DNA of 53,735 bases from an uncultured Oscillospiraceae bacterium (GCA_900542575.1 UQOE01000014.1:1-53735), one strand, 5' to 3'. Shown: positions 24,616-33,203, counted from the stretch's first letter. Notes: generated by a model not told the origin, from the sequence alone. Made by a program: numbers and translations.

Positions 24616-25068
24616 TTAGTTCCGGTACTCCGGCGGAACGAAATCCCACTCCTCGGCTGCTTTTGCATCCAGCGGAGCAAATTCGAACTGGCACATAAAG
24701 GCCTCGGTTCCAATTTTGAAATTGTCGAGCGTTTCCTGAGCAATTCCGCCGAAATTGCCGCCCTGAAGTGCAGTATAAATATAGCGGCTGATGGCATCTC
24801 ATGCCTCGGTGCAGAAGGGCACACCTTCTGTTCTGCAGTGCATGGTGCCGGGCGACTGAAGACATCCTTCATCGGGTGCACCGGATTTCACCAGCGTGCC
24901 GGCACCGGCATGCCAATAATCATCCCTCTCATCATTGCGATAGAACAAGAATTCATCCCCGACATGGAAACAGGGACATTTCCCGCTGTCGGGCACAGCG
25001 CAGTACTGCTGCTGTAGTTCCGGGAAAAGTTTCTTGTCGTTAACGGTTACTTTGCATCCGTATTCCAT
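24616..25068 (-). pseudogene. TIGR04076-family protein interrupted by an in-frame TGA
   Basis: The frame starts MEYGCKVTV and includes CPCFHVGDEF and TEGVPFCTEA. It then hits TGA at 24799-24801 (codon 90 of 151) and continues in the same frame with DAISRYIYTALQGGNFGG and a C-terminus ending FVPPEYRN. In the family the TGA position is normally tryptophan (C-x-x-A-W-D), so one TGG-to-TGA change explains it. No selenocysteine context is evident. Function of the family is unknown. The start lacks a strong ribosome binding site except GGAGGGATATCT upstream. Confidence 0.7.
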
Positions 25069-25218
25069 AGATATCCCTCCTGCTGCCAGTATAGCAGAAA
25101 AAAATCCTAAACTGGCTTCCAACCCGCTGTACCAGGATTATCGGAGCACTCTTTCATACAAGTGTTCAAATATTGATTGAATTACAATTAGAGCAGTAAA
25201 TTAACAGGGGGAAATATC

Positions 25219-26337
25219 ATGTCAAAGACTGCTCGAACTATCACAGCCAGCCTGCTGGCCGTGATGCTGATTCTGACGTCCTGCGTTTCACTGGTCTTCG
25301 CAGCAGGGCCGCTCAAACCATACACCGGCAAGCCGCACCATTACGTTGTCCGACCAACCAGCAATCTGACTGCTATTAATGAGGATACAAAAGTTTTCCA
25401 CTTCAAAGGCGACGATAAACTGGATGACTACCTCGCATCAGGCGGTACCACCGGCATTGCCGATACCGCACTTTGGATTGCAAAAGAATTTATGGTTCCG
25501 GCCATGCCTAGTTTTCTGGAGAACATTCATCCGGCCTGTAGTTCCATTCACGTCTCCAATGGGCAGGGCGGCTATCTCTATGGCCGAAACTTTGACTACG
25601 CCCCGTGCAATGGCATTATCGTGGTAGATGAACCAACGCATGGCTATAAATCTGTCTCTGCTGCAGATGTCACTCCAATTGACACGACAGATGTCGATAA
25701 GCTCGACCAGGTTGTTCTCGACGCCTGCGAGAAAATACCGGACAGCATCTACAAGGCTTTCGCCCTCTGGGTTCCGCTGGATGGCATGAATGAGAAAGGT
25801 CTCTGCATTTCTGCCAACCAGATTCACGATCCCGGAACGGTGGTCAATCAGCAGGATGAGGGTAAACTTGATCATATTACAACCACCTATATTCGGCAGG
25901 TATTAGACACCTGCGCAACCGTCGATGAGGCGCTGGATATCATCAAGAGCACCAACTTCCATACTTGGGACGGCCTGATGGTCCATATTGAAATTGCGGA
26001 CGCCACAGGCAAACACGTGGTTCTGGAATGGGTAAATAACAAGCTCAGCATTCTGGACAGCCCCATCAATACGAATTTCTACCTGACTCCCGGTAAAAAA
26101 TATGGAATCGGTACAGCCCAGTCCATGATTCGCTACAATACTCTGACGAAAGCACTTGCGGACCACCCAACTATGGACAGTACCATGCTGCTGAATACAA
26201 TGCGCTCGGTCGCAAAGAGCAACTTCCCAGACGATAAATACTCGACTCAGTGGACAGTCATTTTTGACCAGACCAACCTGACTGCCACTTATTATCGCGA
26301 CGAGAATTATCAGGTTGCCTATAAATTTGAATTATGA
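25219..26337 (+). CDS. Exported linear amide C-N hydrolase (choloylglycine hydrolase superfamily, not a classic BSH)
   Basis: The 372-residue precursor has a signal peptide (TASLLAVMLILTSCVSLVFA) that contains both a possible lipobox (LTSC, C22) and a type I site near FAAG. The Ntn-hydrolase core has the likely nucleophile C107 (HPACSSIHV) and the paired R123/D126 of GRNFDYAP, as in choloylglycine hydrolases and penicillin V acylases. Cys-nucleophile activation would need removal of residues before C107. The substrate (acyl-amide, N-acyl homoserine lactone or peptide amide) cannot be decided. It starts behind a GGGGG-rich site and ends at a terminator; single gene. Confidence 0.8.
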   Translation: MSKTARTITASLLAVMLILTSCVSLVFAAGPLKPYTGKPHHYVVRPTSNLTAINEDTKVFHFKGDDKLDDYLASGGTTGIADTALWIAKEFMVPAMPSFLENIHPACSSIHVSNGQGGYLYGRNFDYAPCNGIIVVDEPTHGYKSVSAADVTPIDTTDVDKLDQVVLDACEKIPDSIYKAFALWVPLDGMNEKGLCISANQIHDPGTVVNQQDEGKLDHITTTYIRQVLDTCATVDEALDIIKSTNFHTWDGLMVHIEIADATGKHVVLEWVNNKLSILDSPINTNFYLTPGKKYGIGTAQSMIRYNTLTKALADHPTMDSTMLLNTMRSVAKSNFPDDKYSTQWTVIFDQTNLTATYYRDENYQVAYKFEL

Positions 26338-26354
26338 AAATTTAACAGAAATGA

Positions 26355-26385
26355 GCCCCGCCTCTGATGAAGCGGGGCAATTTTT
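26355..26385 (+). terminator. Terminator after the exported amide hydrolase
   Basis: GCCCCGC (26355-26361) pairs with GCGGGGC (26372-26378), followed by AATTTTT. Confidence 0.75.
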
Positions 26386-26417
26386 ATGTTAATGTGAAAA
26401 GAAAAAAGGATGATTGG

Positions 26418-26939
26418 ATGCAAATTGCAGTATATTTAGGATCCGCCCGCGGGAATGACCCCGCCTTTGCGAAAGCAGCTTATGAGCTCGGGGCGTGGAT
26501 CGCGGAAAGGGGGCATACTCTGGTCTTCGGCGGCAGCGACCGCGGCACAATGGGAGATCTTGCCCGCGGAGCACTCGAACATGGCGGCAAGGTCATCGGC
26601 GTCATTCCCCAGTTTATGATAGATAAGCACTGGGAAATGGAGGGCCTGACGGAGACCATTGTGGTCAATACTATGGCCGAGCGGCGCGAAAAGATGATCG
26701 AGCTGGCGGACGCCTTTGTCACCCTGCCGGGCGGCATGGGGACGCTGGACGAGATCTCCGAAGTTCTCTCCGGCATCCGCCTCGGCCTGATCCACGGCGC
26801 CGTCTGCTTCCTGAATATCAACGGCTACTACGACGCCCTGCGCGACGCATTCCTTCAAATGCAGAAGGCCGGCTTCATCACGGAGCAGGAATTCGGCGCC
26901 ATCCAGTTTGTAACCCGCGTGCGCGATCTGCTGCTGTGA
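26418..26939 (+). CDS. LOG-family protein (TIGR00730, cytokinin-riboside-monophosphate phosphoribohydrolase-like)
   Basis: A 173-residue Rossmann-fold protein with the family signature PGGMGTLDEISEVLSG and the nucleotide-binding start IAVYLGSARGNDPAF. Characterised members cleave N6-substituted AMP or act as nucleotide 5'-monophosphate nucleosidases; the bacterial physiological role is mostly unknown. The ATG at 26418 follows AAAAAAGGA; a longer ORF upstream overlaps the preceding terminator and is rejected. Confidence 0.9.
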   Translation: MQIAVYLGSARGNDPAFAKAAYELGAWIAERGHTLVFGGSDRGTMGDLARGALEHGGKVIGVIPQFMIDKHWEMEGLTETIVVNTMAERREKMIELADAFVTLPGGMGTLDEISEVLSGIRLGLIHGAVCFLNINGYYDALRDAFLQMQKAGFITEQEFGAIQFVTRVRDLLL

Positions 26940-27074
26940 CGCGGCCAGTCGCGATTTCGGGAGTATTGTCGATTTCGAAATTTCCCCTAATTCGGCCCCT
27001 GCGGGCGGCGCGTCACGCGAAAGCAATGGTACCTGACTCTGCCTATTTGAGACTTAGGCCCAGAATATAATGGT

Positions 27075-27130
27075 TTTTCAAGTACCGAAATGCCAAATAC
27101 AGGATTCCGGTACTTGAAAATTAGTCATTA
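27075..27130. repeat. 13-bp inverted repeat TTTTCAAGTACCG in a 517-bp gene-free region
   Basis: Perfect arms at 27075-27087 and 27118-27130 with a 30-bp spacer. The stretch 26940-27456 holds no convincing gene, but it contains several GGTACC-type inverted repeats and a part similar to 38040-38115. Confidence 0.6.
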
Positions 27131-27152
27131 TTCCTCATTTGATCAAATATTT

Positions 27153-27188
27153 TGGTACCGGTTTCTCATATAGAGCTTCCCGGTACCA
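27153..27188. repeat. 9-bp inverted repeat TGGTACCGG / CCGGTACCA
   Basis: Arms at 27153-27161 and 27180-27188. It is the second GGTACC hairpin in the same gene-free region. A further hairpin (CCGCCGTC/GACGGCGG) lies near 27200-27228, followed by TATTTCTTATT. Confidence 0.55.
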
Positions 27189-27456
27189 TTTCAGGAGCCG
27201 CCGTCCAGCCCGCACGAGCCAGACGGCGGTATTTCTTATTCGAATGTAACGTTTTCACTGATTTCCCGGTATTCCTGCCGCTCCGCGAGCCGGCCTTTCA
27301 GGTATTACTCTGCGGCATCAACGACACCGGTAAAGAAAAAAATCATTCGTCATCGCTCCTCTCGTCTAACCGCATCTTACGCGCCGGGCGGAGGAAAGTA
27401 CAATATCAGCTCTGAATAAGAGATTGCAGATTTTGAAATCTGAAAGGAGAACTTCC

Positions 27457-28443
27457 ATGTACAAACGAATTTTGGCTTTGTTCTTATCCATCCTCATGCT
27501 CTGCACCGCATCGGTGAGCGCCTCGGCGGCAGCACTGAATCTGCCGGGGCAGATGACCGGCGGGGGCTCCGGCCCCGACAAGTCCGCAGACGCCGAGCTG
27601 CAGGCCATGATTGCGGCGAAAAAAGACGCGTTCCGGCAGGATCAGTACAGTGATCTGCTCACAGGCCTCTCGGTCCCGTACAACATCTATATCCCGAAGG
27701 GGTACCAATATGACTTCTCCGCCCCCATCGTCTTCTTTATCGGTGATGCGACGACGGCCGGAAACACGATGGAATACTCGCTGACCCAAGGCTGGGGAGG
27801 CATTGTCTGGGCATCGGACTCCGTGCAGAAAAAGACGCCGTGCATCGTCGTCACACTGGTCTTCCCGGAAGTCATCCTGGATGACCATTCCGGCTACCAG
27901 CTGACAGACTATGTTTCCATTCTGCCGCGTCTGATCCGCTCCGTAACCTGCAAGTACCGGGCCAATCCGCTCCGCATCTACGGCACCGGCCAGTCCATGG
28001 GGGCCATGACGACGCTCTACACTGCGGCACAGCACCCACATCTGTACGCCGGCGTCCTGATCGTCGACGGCCAGTGGGATATCTCTACGCTGAAAGGCAT
28101 TGAGAACGTCAATCTGCTCTATGTGACCGCCGCCGGCGATGAGAACGCCACAAAGGGGCAGACGGAAGTGAAGAACATACTGAAAGCCGACGGGGTCGCC
28201 TATGAATCACTCACCGGGCTGGATGCCTCGGCCTGCGACCGCCCCGCCGACAAGCCCGCGCTGGAGAAGCAGGTAGCCGCCATGCTGCAGAAGGGCAGCC
28301 GGCAGAACTTCCTGACCTGGGAGGCCGGATCGGTGCTGAAGTTCTACGGATCCATCAAAGTCTCCGAGCACATGGCCGCCTTCGACTACGCCTATAAGCT
28401 CTCCGCTGTGCGCGATTGGCTTCTTTCGCAGCGCGCAGTATAA
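27457..28443 (+). CDS. Exported alpha/beta hydrolase (putative esterase)
   Basis: The 328-residue precursor has a clear signal peptide (KRILALFLSILMLCTASVSASA, split at ASA-A). The hydrolase core includes the nucleophile S180 in GTGQSMGAMTTLY, a likely acid in VTAAGDEN, and a C-terminal histidine in SEHMAAFDYA. It looks like an esterase/PHB-depolymerase-like secreted enzyme, substrate unknown. The ATG at 27457 has AAAGGAGA upstream. A near-perfect palindrome CAGATTT TG AAATCTG (27427-27442) sits just before the ribosome binding site and may be an operator. A small conserved protein follows 33 nt downstream. Confidence 0.85.
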   Translation: MYKRILALFLSILMLCTASVSASAAALNLPGQMTGGGSGPDKSADAELQAMIAAKKDAFRQDQYSDLLTGLSVPYNIYIPKGYQYDFSAPIVFFIGDATTAGNTMEYSLTQGWGGIVWASDSVQKKTPCIVVTLVFPEVILDDHSGYQLTDYVSILPRLIRSVTCKYRANPLRIYGTGQSMGAMTTLYTAAQHPHLYAGVLIVDGQWDISTLKGIENVNLLYVTAAGDENATKGQTEVKNILKADGVAYESLTGLDASACDRPADKPALEKQVAAMLQKGSRQNFLTWEAGSVLKFYGSIKVSEHMAAFDYAYKLSAVRDWLLSQRAV

Positions 28444-28476
28444 TAGAACCAGATATTTTGAAAGGTGGTCCTGATA

Positions 28477-28812
28477 ATGGATATGCTCGCAAAAGTCAAA
28501 GAACTCGCAGCCGCTCCGACAATCTGCCCCGAGGCCAAAGAGGCTGCAGAGAAGTACATTGCTGCTTACGGCACAGCCGACCAGGCCGCATCTGCCGCTG
28601 CTCTGAAGAAAGAACTGGAAGAGGACGTCGGCGACATCGACGGCGCTATCGCATTTTTCGGATCGGAATCCGGTGCCAAAGTCCTCGGCGCAGACAATGC
28701 GGCTAGCATGCTTGCCGCCGCCAAAGAAGCCAAGACCAAGGGAGAGCGCTACTGTATCTGCCCGGCGTGCCAGGCCGGCGGAGCCATTCTGGACAACACG
28801 GAGGAGCTGTAA
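28477..28812 (+). CDS. Small conserved protein with C-terminal CxCPxC motif (often mislabelled 'Hsp90')
   Basis: A 111-residue acidic, alanine-rich helical protein ending with YCICPACQAGGAILDN, a likely metal site. Similar proteins occur in anaerobic Firmicutes, often with the uninformative name 'molecular chaperone Hsp90'; there is no Hsp90 domain here. The ATG at 28477 follows AAAGGTGG. It is 33 nt downstream of the secreted esterase and probably co-transcribed. Function unknown. Confidence 0.75.
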   Translation: MDMLAKVKELAAAPTICPEAKEAAEKYIAAYGTADQAASAAALKKELEEDVGDIDGAIAFFGSESGAKVLGADNAASMLAAAKEAKTKGERYCICPACQAGGAILDNTEEL

Positions 28813-28831
28813 TTCCTTTTCGAAATCAGTC

Positions 28832-28859
28832 AACAACTGTTAGATAATTAGCATTTGTT
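28832..28859. repeat. 28-bp palindromic repeat, copy 2
   Basis: Pattern AACA...GTTAG.TA..TAGCA...TGTT on the plus strand, between two convergent genes, 12 bp before a terminator hairpin. It differs from copy 4 at only two positions. Confidence 0.75.
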
Positions 28860-28870
28860 TTCCGTTTCAA

Positions 28871-28899
28871 AAAGAGCGTGCCGAAGCACGCTCTTTTTA
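28871..28899. terminator. Bidirectional terminator between the CxCPxC protein and TetR genes
   Basis: An 11-bp perfect stem (AAAGAGCGTGC) with a CGAA tetraloop. A T-tract is present on both strands. It abuts the TetR stop codon. Confidence 0.92.
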
Positions 28900-29439
28900 T
28901 GCTATTTGGGAATAGTTTGTAAGATTTTCCGCTATTCCCAAGAAGGTATCCAATGCCTCCTGGACGGAATACAGATCGCAGTTATGAATCCACCACAGAA
29001 ACAGCCCTGAGATAGAAGACATCAGAATGGCGTGCTGTATTTCATTCGCAATGAGATCCTCTTCCGGCCGCACAAAATGATCCCAGAAATCGCGCTCCAG
29101 CACATAGTCCAGATTCGATTCCAGCAGGCCGGTGCGGTAAAGGGTTCGAAAACTCTCTTCGTGCTCTTTGATATAAGCCAATGCTTTCTCCAGCCGGTCC
29201 TCTGCATAGCCGGCATCACAAGCATCAAGCCATTCGCCCAGCACTTTTTGAATATAACAGGCCCTCAGCTCAGCCAGATCTTGGAAGTTCGCATAGATCG
29301 TATTGCGGGAAACATTTGCCCGCCTTGCCACTTCCGTCAAGTTTACATCGTACAGGCCCTTCTCCTGAACCAGCTGATAATAGGTATCCAGGATCAATTT
29401 CTGATTTTTTTCTACTCTGCGATCGTTTGACCAGGCCAT
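28897..29439 (-). CDS. TetR-family transcriptional repressor
   Basis: A 180-residue protein with the N-terminal HTH LTEVARRANVSRNTIYANFQ and a helical ligand domain without recognisable ligand residues. The ATG follows AAGAAGGAGTGAG. Copy 3 of the 28-bp palindrome lies 39 bp upstream and overlaps a plausible promoter (TTGTTA on the minus strand), as expected for autorepression. A TetR operator of about 28 bp would be of QacR-like length. The nearest clear efflux gene with the same element is the SMR gene at 4479-4790. Confidence 0.88.
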   Translation of the reverse strand: MAWSNDRRVEKNQKLILDTYYQLVQEKGLYDVNLTEVARRANVSRNTIYANFQDLAELRACYIQKVLGEWLDACDAGYAEDRLEKALAYIKEHEESFRTLYRTGLLESNLDYVLERDFWDHFVRPEEDLIANEIQHAILMSSISGLFLWWIHNCDLYSVQEALDTFLGIAENLTNYSQIA

Positions 29440-29477
29440 GCTCTCACTCCTTCTTTCCAGGGTCTTGATTTATGGTA

Positions 29478-29505
29478 AACAATCGTGAGTTATCTAACAA
29501 GTGTA
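29478..29505. repeat. 28-bp palindromic repeat, copy 3 (TetR promoter)
   Basis: Read on the minus strand, it shares 20 of 28 positions with copy 2, including GTTAG.TAA. It sits in the likely promoter of the TetR gene. It is the most divergent and only minus-oriented copy. Confidence 0.6.
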
Positions 29506-29521
29506 ATGTGTTTTCGAGTGG

Positions 29522-29572
29522 CGAAAACACAAAGAGCGCACTGCAAGGACAAAGCCCTGTAGTACGCTCTTT
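29522..29572 (-). terminator. Terminator after the two-domain cupin gene
   Basis: AAAGAGCGCACTGC (29531-29544) pairs with 29559-29572 (12 of 14) and is followed on the minus strand by TTTGTGTTTTCG. Confidence 0.7.
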
Positions 29573-29586
29573 CTTTGAATTAGATA

Positions 29587-30210
29587 TCAGACAAGTTCCA
29601 GCAGAAGTGCCATCTTGAACTTCCCGTCCGCGGTGACGGAGTGGCGGCCGTTCTTGTCGAACTTGAACGTCTCGCCGGCTGAGATCGGATAGTCTTTGCC
29701 TTCGTAGCCGATGACTGCCTTGCCATCGAGAGCCAGGACCAGGGCATCGCCGGGGGCGGCGTGCTCGGAGAGGCCGGTGCCCGCATCGAAACTCATGAGG
29801 ACAAACTTGGTATGATCATTGTCCATGAGATCCATGTTGACGATCCGTCCATCCTGATAGGGGATGAGATCTTTCAGCGAAAAAACTTCACCAGCCTGAA
29901 GAACTTCGTTCATAGTAGACTCCTTTCGAAATTCAATCTCGAGATATACACATCCGTCTTTCGTACGAATGCCGGTCGGCACATTTCGCTGTAACAGATA
30001 GCCCTGTTCGGTATGGAGGTTCGCCGAGTCGCCTGTATTGGTAAAGACTTCTGCATCGCCCGCGTAAAGGAGGAAGAGTTTCGGGTAATCGTAACTCTCG
30101 GCGCTGATGCTGGTGCCCGCCGCCAGGGAGAAAACGGAGGCCGGCAGGCCCGGAAGAGGCTCGGATATGGTGCAGCCCCGGACCGGTGCATTGTCTATCG
30201 CAAAATTCAT
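29587..30210 (-). CDS. Two-domain cupin protein coupled to hcp, with an internal start
   Basis: The 207-residue frame has two cupin folds: residues 1-97 (weakly conserved, ending VYLEIEFRKEST) and 100-207. The second domain (DHTKFVLMSFDAGTGLSEHA, KDYPISAGETFKFDKNGRHS) matches a ~105-residue stand-alone cupin that often neighbours hcp. A strong internal site AAAGGAG (29921-29927) precedes ATG at 29911-29913, exactly where the stand-alone protein would begin. It overlaps the hcp stop by 4 nt (ATGA), so it is translationally coupled. The role is unknown; association with nitrosative stress is inferred from the neighbour. Confidence 0.8.
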   Translation of the reverse strand: MNFAIDNAPVRGCTISEPLPGLPASVFSLAAGTSISAESYDYPKLFLLYAGDAEVFTNTGDSANLHTEQGYLLQRNVPTGIRTKDGCVYLEIEFRKESTMNEVLQAGEVFSLKDLIPYQDGRIVNMDLMDNDHTKFVLMSFDAGTGLSEHAAPGDALVLALDGKAVIGYEGKDYPISAGETFKFDKNGRHSVTADGKFKMALLLELV

Positions 30211-31787
30211 AACATTGCCTTCAGATCTTCCTCAGGGGTCGTGATCGGCGCAATCTGATACTGCTCCACAAGCGTGTTGAGAACGTTCGGGGAGAGGAAT
30301 GCCGGGAGCGACGGCCCAAGGCGAATATTCTTGATGCCAAGATGCAGGAGGGTCAGCAGGATGCAGACCGCTTTCTGCTCATACCAGGACAGGACGAACG
30401 ACAGCGGCAGTTCGTTGACGCTGCAGCCGAAAGCCTGTGCAAGAGCTACTGCAATCTGAATGGCGCTGAATGCGTCGTTGCACTGGCCGACGTCCATGAT
30501 GCGCGGGAAGCCGGCAACGGTTCCGAGATCCAGATCGTTGAAGCGGTACTTGCCGCAGGCAAGGGTCAGGACGATGGAATCCTTCGGGGTCTGCTTGACG
30601 AACTCCGTGTAGTAGTTCCGGCCATTCTTGGCGCCGTCGCAGCCGCCGACCAGGAAGAAGTGGGAAATCTTGCCGTCTTTGACTGCCTGGACGATTTCGC
30701 CGGCGTGGTCCAGAACGAAATTGTGGCCGAACCCGGTGGTCACCTGCGTGCCGCCGTTGATGCCGGTCATAACATGGTCCTCTGCATAGCCGCCGAGCTC
30801 CTTGGCCTTCTCAATCAGCGGAGTGAAATCTTTGTCCTCGCCGATATGTTTCAGATCCGGGAATCCGACGACATCGGTCGTGTAGACACGGTCTTTGTAG
30901 GAATCTTTCGGGGGCATCAGGCAGTTGGTGGTGAAGAGGATCGGTGCCGGGATCTCTGCAAATTCCTTGCGCTGATTCTGCCATGCGGTACCGAAATTGC
31001 CTTTCAGCTGCGGATACTTCTTGAGCTCCGGATAAGCGTGGGCCGGCAGCATCTCGCCGTGGGTATAGACGTTAACGCCGGTGCCTTTGGTCTGCTCCAG
31101 GAGGAGCTTCAGGTCTTTGAGATCGTGGCCGGTGACGACGATGAACGGTCCCTTTTCAATGGTAAGCGGAACTTCCGTCGGAGCCGGGTTGCCGTAGGTC
31201 TCGGTGTTGGCCTTGTCCAGCAGAGCCATGCATTTCAGGTTAACTTCGCCGGTCTTGAGCACCAGATTCAGCAGCTGATCGGCCGGAAGGTCTTCACCGA
31301 TGGCGGCAAGGCCCTCGCCGAAGAAATGGTTGACATCCGGGTCCTGGAAACCGAGCATCCAGGCATGGTGTGCATAGGCTGCCATACCGCGGAGGCCAAA
31401 CAGGATCAGCGACTTCAGCGAGCGAATGTCTTCGTCCGCACCCCAGAGCTGCTGCAGATCATAATCTTCGTTGCGGCCACAGGGATCGTCGCAGGTATCA
31501 CAGTTCGGAACCATGATATTCTTCTGTGCGTGCGTCTTCTCAATCTGTTTCTGAATGACTTCTGCATCGAAGTTGACATTGGTGACCGTCATGAACAGCC
31601 CGTCGATCAGAAGATGCCAGGTCTCCTCCGGGATGGTCCCATTGGTGTCGGTGGTCCGCGCCAGGCCGATCAGGGCACCGGTCAGCTGGTCCTGCAGATC
31701 GGCAACGGCTGCCGGTTTTCCACAGACGCCAGCCTTCCCGGTACATCCCTTACATGCCGCGGTCTGTTCACACTGAAAACAAAACAT
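30207..31787 (-). CDS. hcp: Hydroxylamine reductase (hybrid cluster protein)
   Basis: The 526-residue prismane protein reduces hydroxylamine to ammonia in vitro and acts as a nitric oxide reductase or S-nitrosation factor in some bacteria. The N-terminus CFQCEQTAACKGCTGKAGVC carries C3, C6, C15 and C22, the pattern of the obligate-anaerobe class with a [4Fe-4S] proximal cluster. Hybrid-cluster ligands occur in TGHDLKDL, NCLMPPKDSY, LACGKYRFN and the C-terminal IAVALA/SWYEQKAV region. It is intact and followed by the coupled cupin gene. The promoter region is AT-rich (31790-31920); no regulator site could be assigned. Confidence 0.95.
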   Translation of the reverse strand: MFCFQCEQTAACKGCTGKAGVCGKPAAVADLQDQLTGALIGLARTTDTNGTIPEETWHLLIDGLFMTVTNVNFDAEVIQKQIEKTHAQKNIMVPNCDTCDDPCGRNEDYDLQQLWGADEDIRSLKSLILFGLRGMAAYAHHAWMLGFQDPDVNHFFGEGLAAIGEDLPADQLLNLVLKTGEVNLKCMALLDKANTETYGNPAPTEVPLTIEKGPFIVVTGHDLKDLKLLLEQTKGTGVNVYTHGEMLPAHAYPELKKYPQLKGNFGTAWQNQRKEFAEIPAPILFTTNCLMPPKDSYKDRVYTTDVVGFPDLKHIGEDKDFTPLIEKAKELGGYAEDHVMTGINGGTQVTTGFGHNFVLDHAGEIVQAVKDGKISHFFLVGGCDGAKNGRNYYTEFVKQTPKDSIVLTLACGKYRFNDLDLGTVAGFPRIMDVGQCNDAFSAIQIAVALAQAFGCSVNELPLSFVLSWYEQKAVCILLTLLHLGIKNIRLGPSLPAFLSPNVLNTLVEQYQIAPITTPEEDLKAML

Positions 31788-31934
31788 ATTAAAAATCTCC
31801 TCTCACTGAATCGTATTTTTTCTTTCTGCCTTAGTTATAGCGCAAACGCCAGGTCTTTTATGTTTGAATTACAACGAAATATATATTTTTCTTAATATAG
31901 TTTATTTCTATGCCTAGTTCTGCATGATCAATAT

Positions 31935-31963
31935 TTTACATTGCAAAGGGCGATCCGTATACT
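31935..31963 (+). promoter_or_regulatory. Promoter of the MetE-like gene
   Basis: TTTACA (31935-31940), 17 bp, TATACT (31958-31963). The leader to ATG 32002 is only about 30 nt, leaving no room for an S-box or other riboswitch. Confidence 0.7.
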
Positions 31964-32001
31964 TGTGGCATAGCAAATCCATCCGAAAGGAGCCAATCAC
32001 A

Positions 32002-33117
32002 ATGAAGAAATTACAGACCCCATTCCAATATGATTTCGTAGGAAGTTTTCTCCGCCCGGAAGCCCTGAAGAAAGCCCGAAAACAGTTTGCAGAGGGCACC
32101 CTGTCGGCGGCGGGACTAAAGGAGATTGAGGACCGCGAAATTGCCGCTCTCATTCAGAAACAGAAAGCCGCCGGCTATCATGTCATCACGGACGGTGAAT
32201 TCCGCCGCAGCTACTGGCATCTCGATTTCATGTGGGGCCTCCAGGGAATTCAGCATATTGAACTCTCCCATGGCTATTATTTTCACGGCGAGGAGACCAC
32301 CCATGGATCTGCCATTGCCATCGGCCCGATCCGCGGTGAGAACCATCCCTTTGTCGAACATTTTAAATATGTGAAACAGTTTGAGGACGAAAACACAGTG
32401 GCAAAGCAGACCATCCCCGCACCGGCCCAGACGCTAGCCGAATTGTACCGCGGTGACAATGCGCGGATCACAAACGCAGTCTATCCGGACCAGGAGAAGC
32501 TGATCGAGGATCTCGCAGCGGCCTACCGCGCCGTTATCCGCGAGCTCTACGCCGCCGGGTGCCGCAATCTCCAGTTCGATGACTGCACCTGGGGCATGAT
32601 CGTCGATGAGAATTACTGGAAGAGCCGCGTCGGCGACGGCGTGACGCTGGAGGACGAGGCATCCCGGTACCTGAAGGTCAACAACCTCGCGCTGGAAGAC
32701 CGGCCGGAGGACCTCGTCATCAGCACCCATATTTGCCGCGGCAACTACCATTCCTCCTATGCCAGCTCCGGCCCCTACGATGCCATCGCTGACTACGTCT
32801 TCGCCCGTGAGCACGTGGACGCCCTATATCTCGAGTTCGATGACGCCCGCTCCGGCGGATTCGCGCCGCTCGCCAAAGTCTCCCCCGACAAGAAAGTCGT
32901 TCTGGGCCTGGTCACCACGAAGCGCCCCGACCTCGAAAACCAGGAGGATCTTATTGCGCGCATCCACGAGGCCGCCGGCTACATCCCGCTGGATCGCCTC
33001 TGCCTGAGCCCCCAGTGCGGCTTTGCCTCCTGCGAAATCGGCAACCGCCTGACTGAGGCGGACCAGTGGGCCAAGCTAAAGCTGGTCAAAGACACCGCCG
33101 AGAAAGTCTGGAGCTGA
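32002..33117 (+). CDS. Cobalamin-independent methionine synthase-like methyltransferase (YxjG/YxjH type)
   Basis: A 371-residue single-barrel relative of the MetE C-terminal domain. The barrel start is FQYDFVGSFLRPEALKKAR, and zinc ligands probably include the histidine and cysteine of STHICRGNY and the cysteine of LSPQCGFAS. Such short proteins lack the folate-binding N-terminal MetE domain and may methylate homocysteine from other donors. The ATG at 32002 follows GAAAGGAGCC. The ORF extends upstream to 31924 but overlaps the promoter there. It is monocistronic. Confidence 0.88.
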   Translation: MKKLQTPFQYDFVGSFLRPEALKKARKQFAEGTLSAAGLKEIEDREIAALIQKQKAAGYHVITDGEFRRSYWHLDFMWGLQGIQHIELSHGYYFHGEETTHGSAIAIGPIRGENHPFVEHFKYVKQFEDENTVAKQTIPAPAQTLAELYRGDNARITNAVYPDQEKLIEDLAAAYRAVIRELYAAGCRNLQFDDCTWGMIVDENYWKSRVGDGVTLEDEASRYLKVNNLALEDRPEDLVISTHICRGNYHSSYASSGPYDAIADYVFAREHVDALYLEFDDARSGGFAPLAKVSPDKKVVLGLVTTKRPDLENQEDLIARIHEAAGYIPLDRLCLSPQCGFASCEIGNRLTEADQWAKLKLVKDTAEKVWS

Positions 33118-33169
33118 TTCCGCTCCCGCGCGATTCAGAGCTTTTCACGCATGCTCTTCGATTCTGCTT

Positions 33170-33197
33170 AACAATTGTTAGATAATTAGCATTTGTC
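33170..33197. repeat. 28-bp palindromic repeat, copy 4
   Basis: Pattern AACA...GTTAG.TA..TAGCA...TGTC on the plus strand, between convergent genes, 18 bp before a terminator hairpin. Confidence 0.75.
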
Positions 33198-33203
33198 CTC
33201 CCG

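Noticed and set aside
24799..24801. TGA recoded as tryptophan or selenocysteine
   Set aside because: TGA is a normal stop in several intact genes here (hcp, bsh, LOG), TGG is used for Trp throughout, and no selenocysteine insertion element is evident.
27241..27355. Small minus-strand frame ending KGRLAERQEYREISENVTFE
   Set aside because: It looks protein-like but needs both a frameshift in a run of seven T and read-through of a TAA to make about 38 residues; too weak to call even as a pseudogene.
30342..31895. 517-codon plus-strand frame
   Set aside because: Antisense to hcp, which is unmistakable.
31940..32001. S-box or cobalamin riboswitch upstream of the MetE-like gene
   Set aside because: The promoter leaves a leader of about 30 nt, too short for either.
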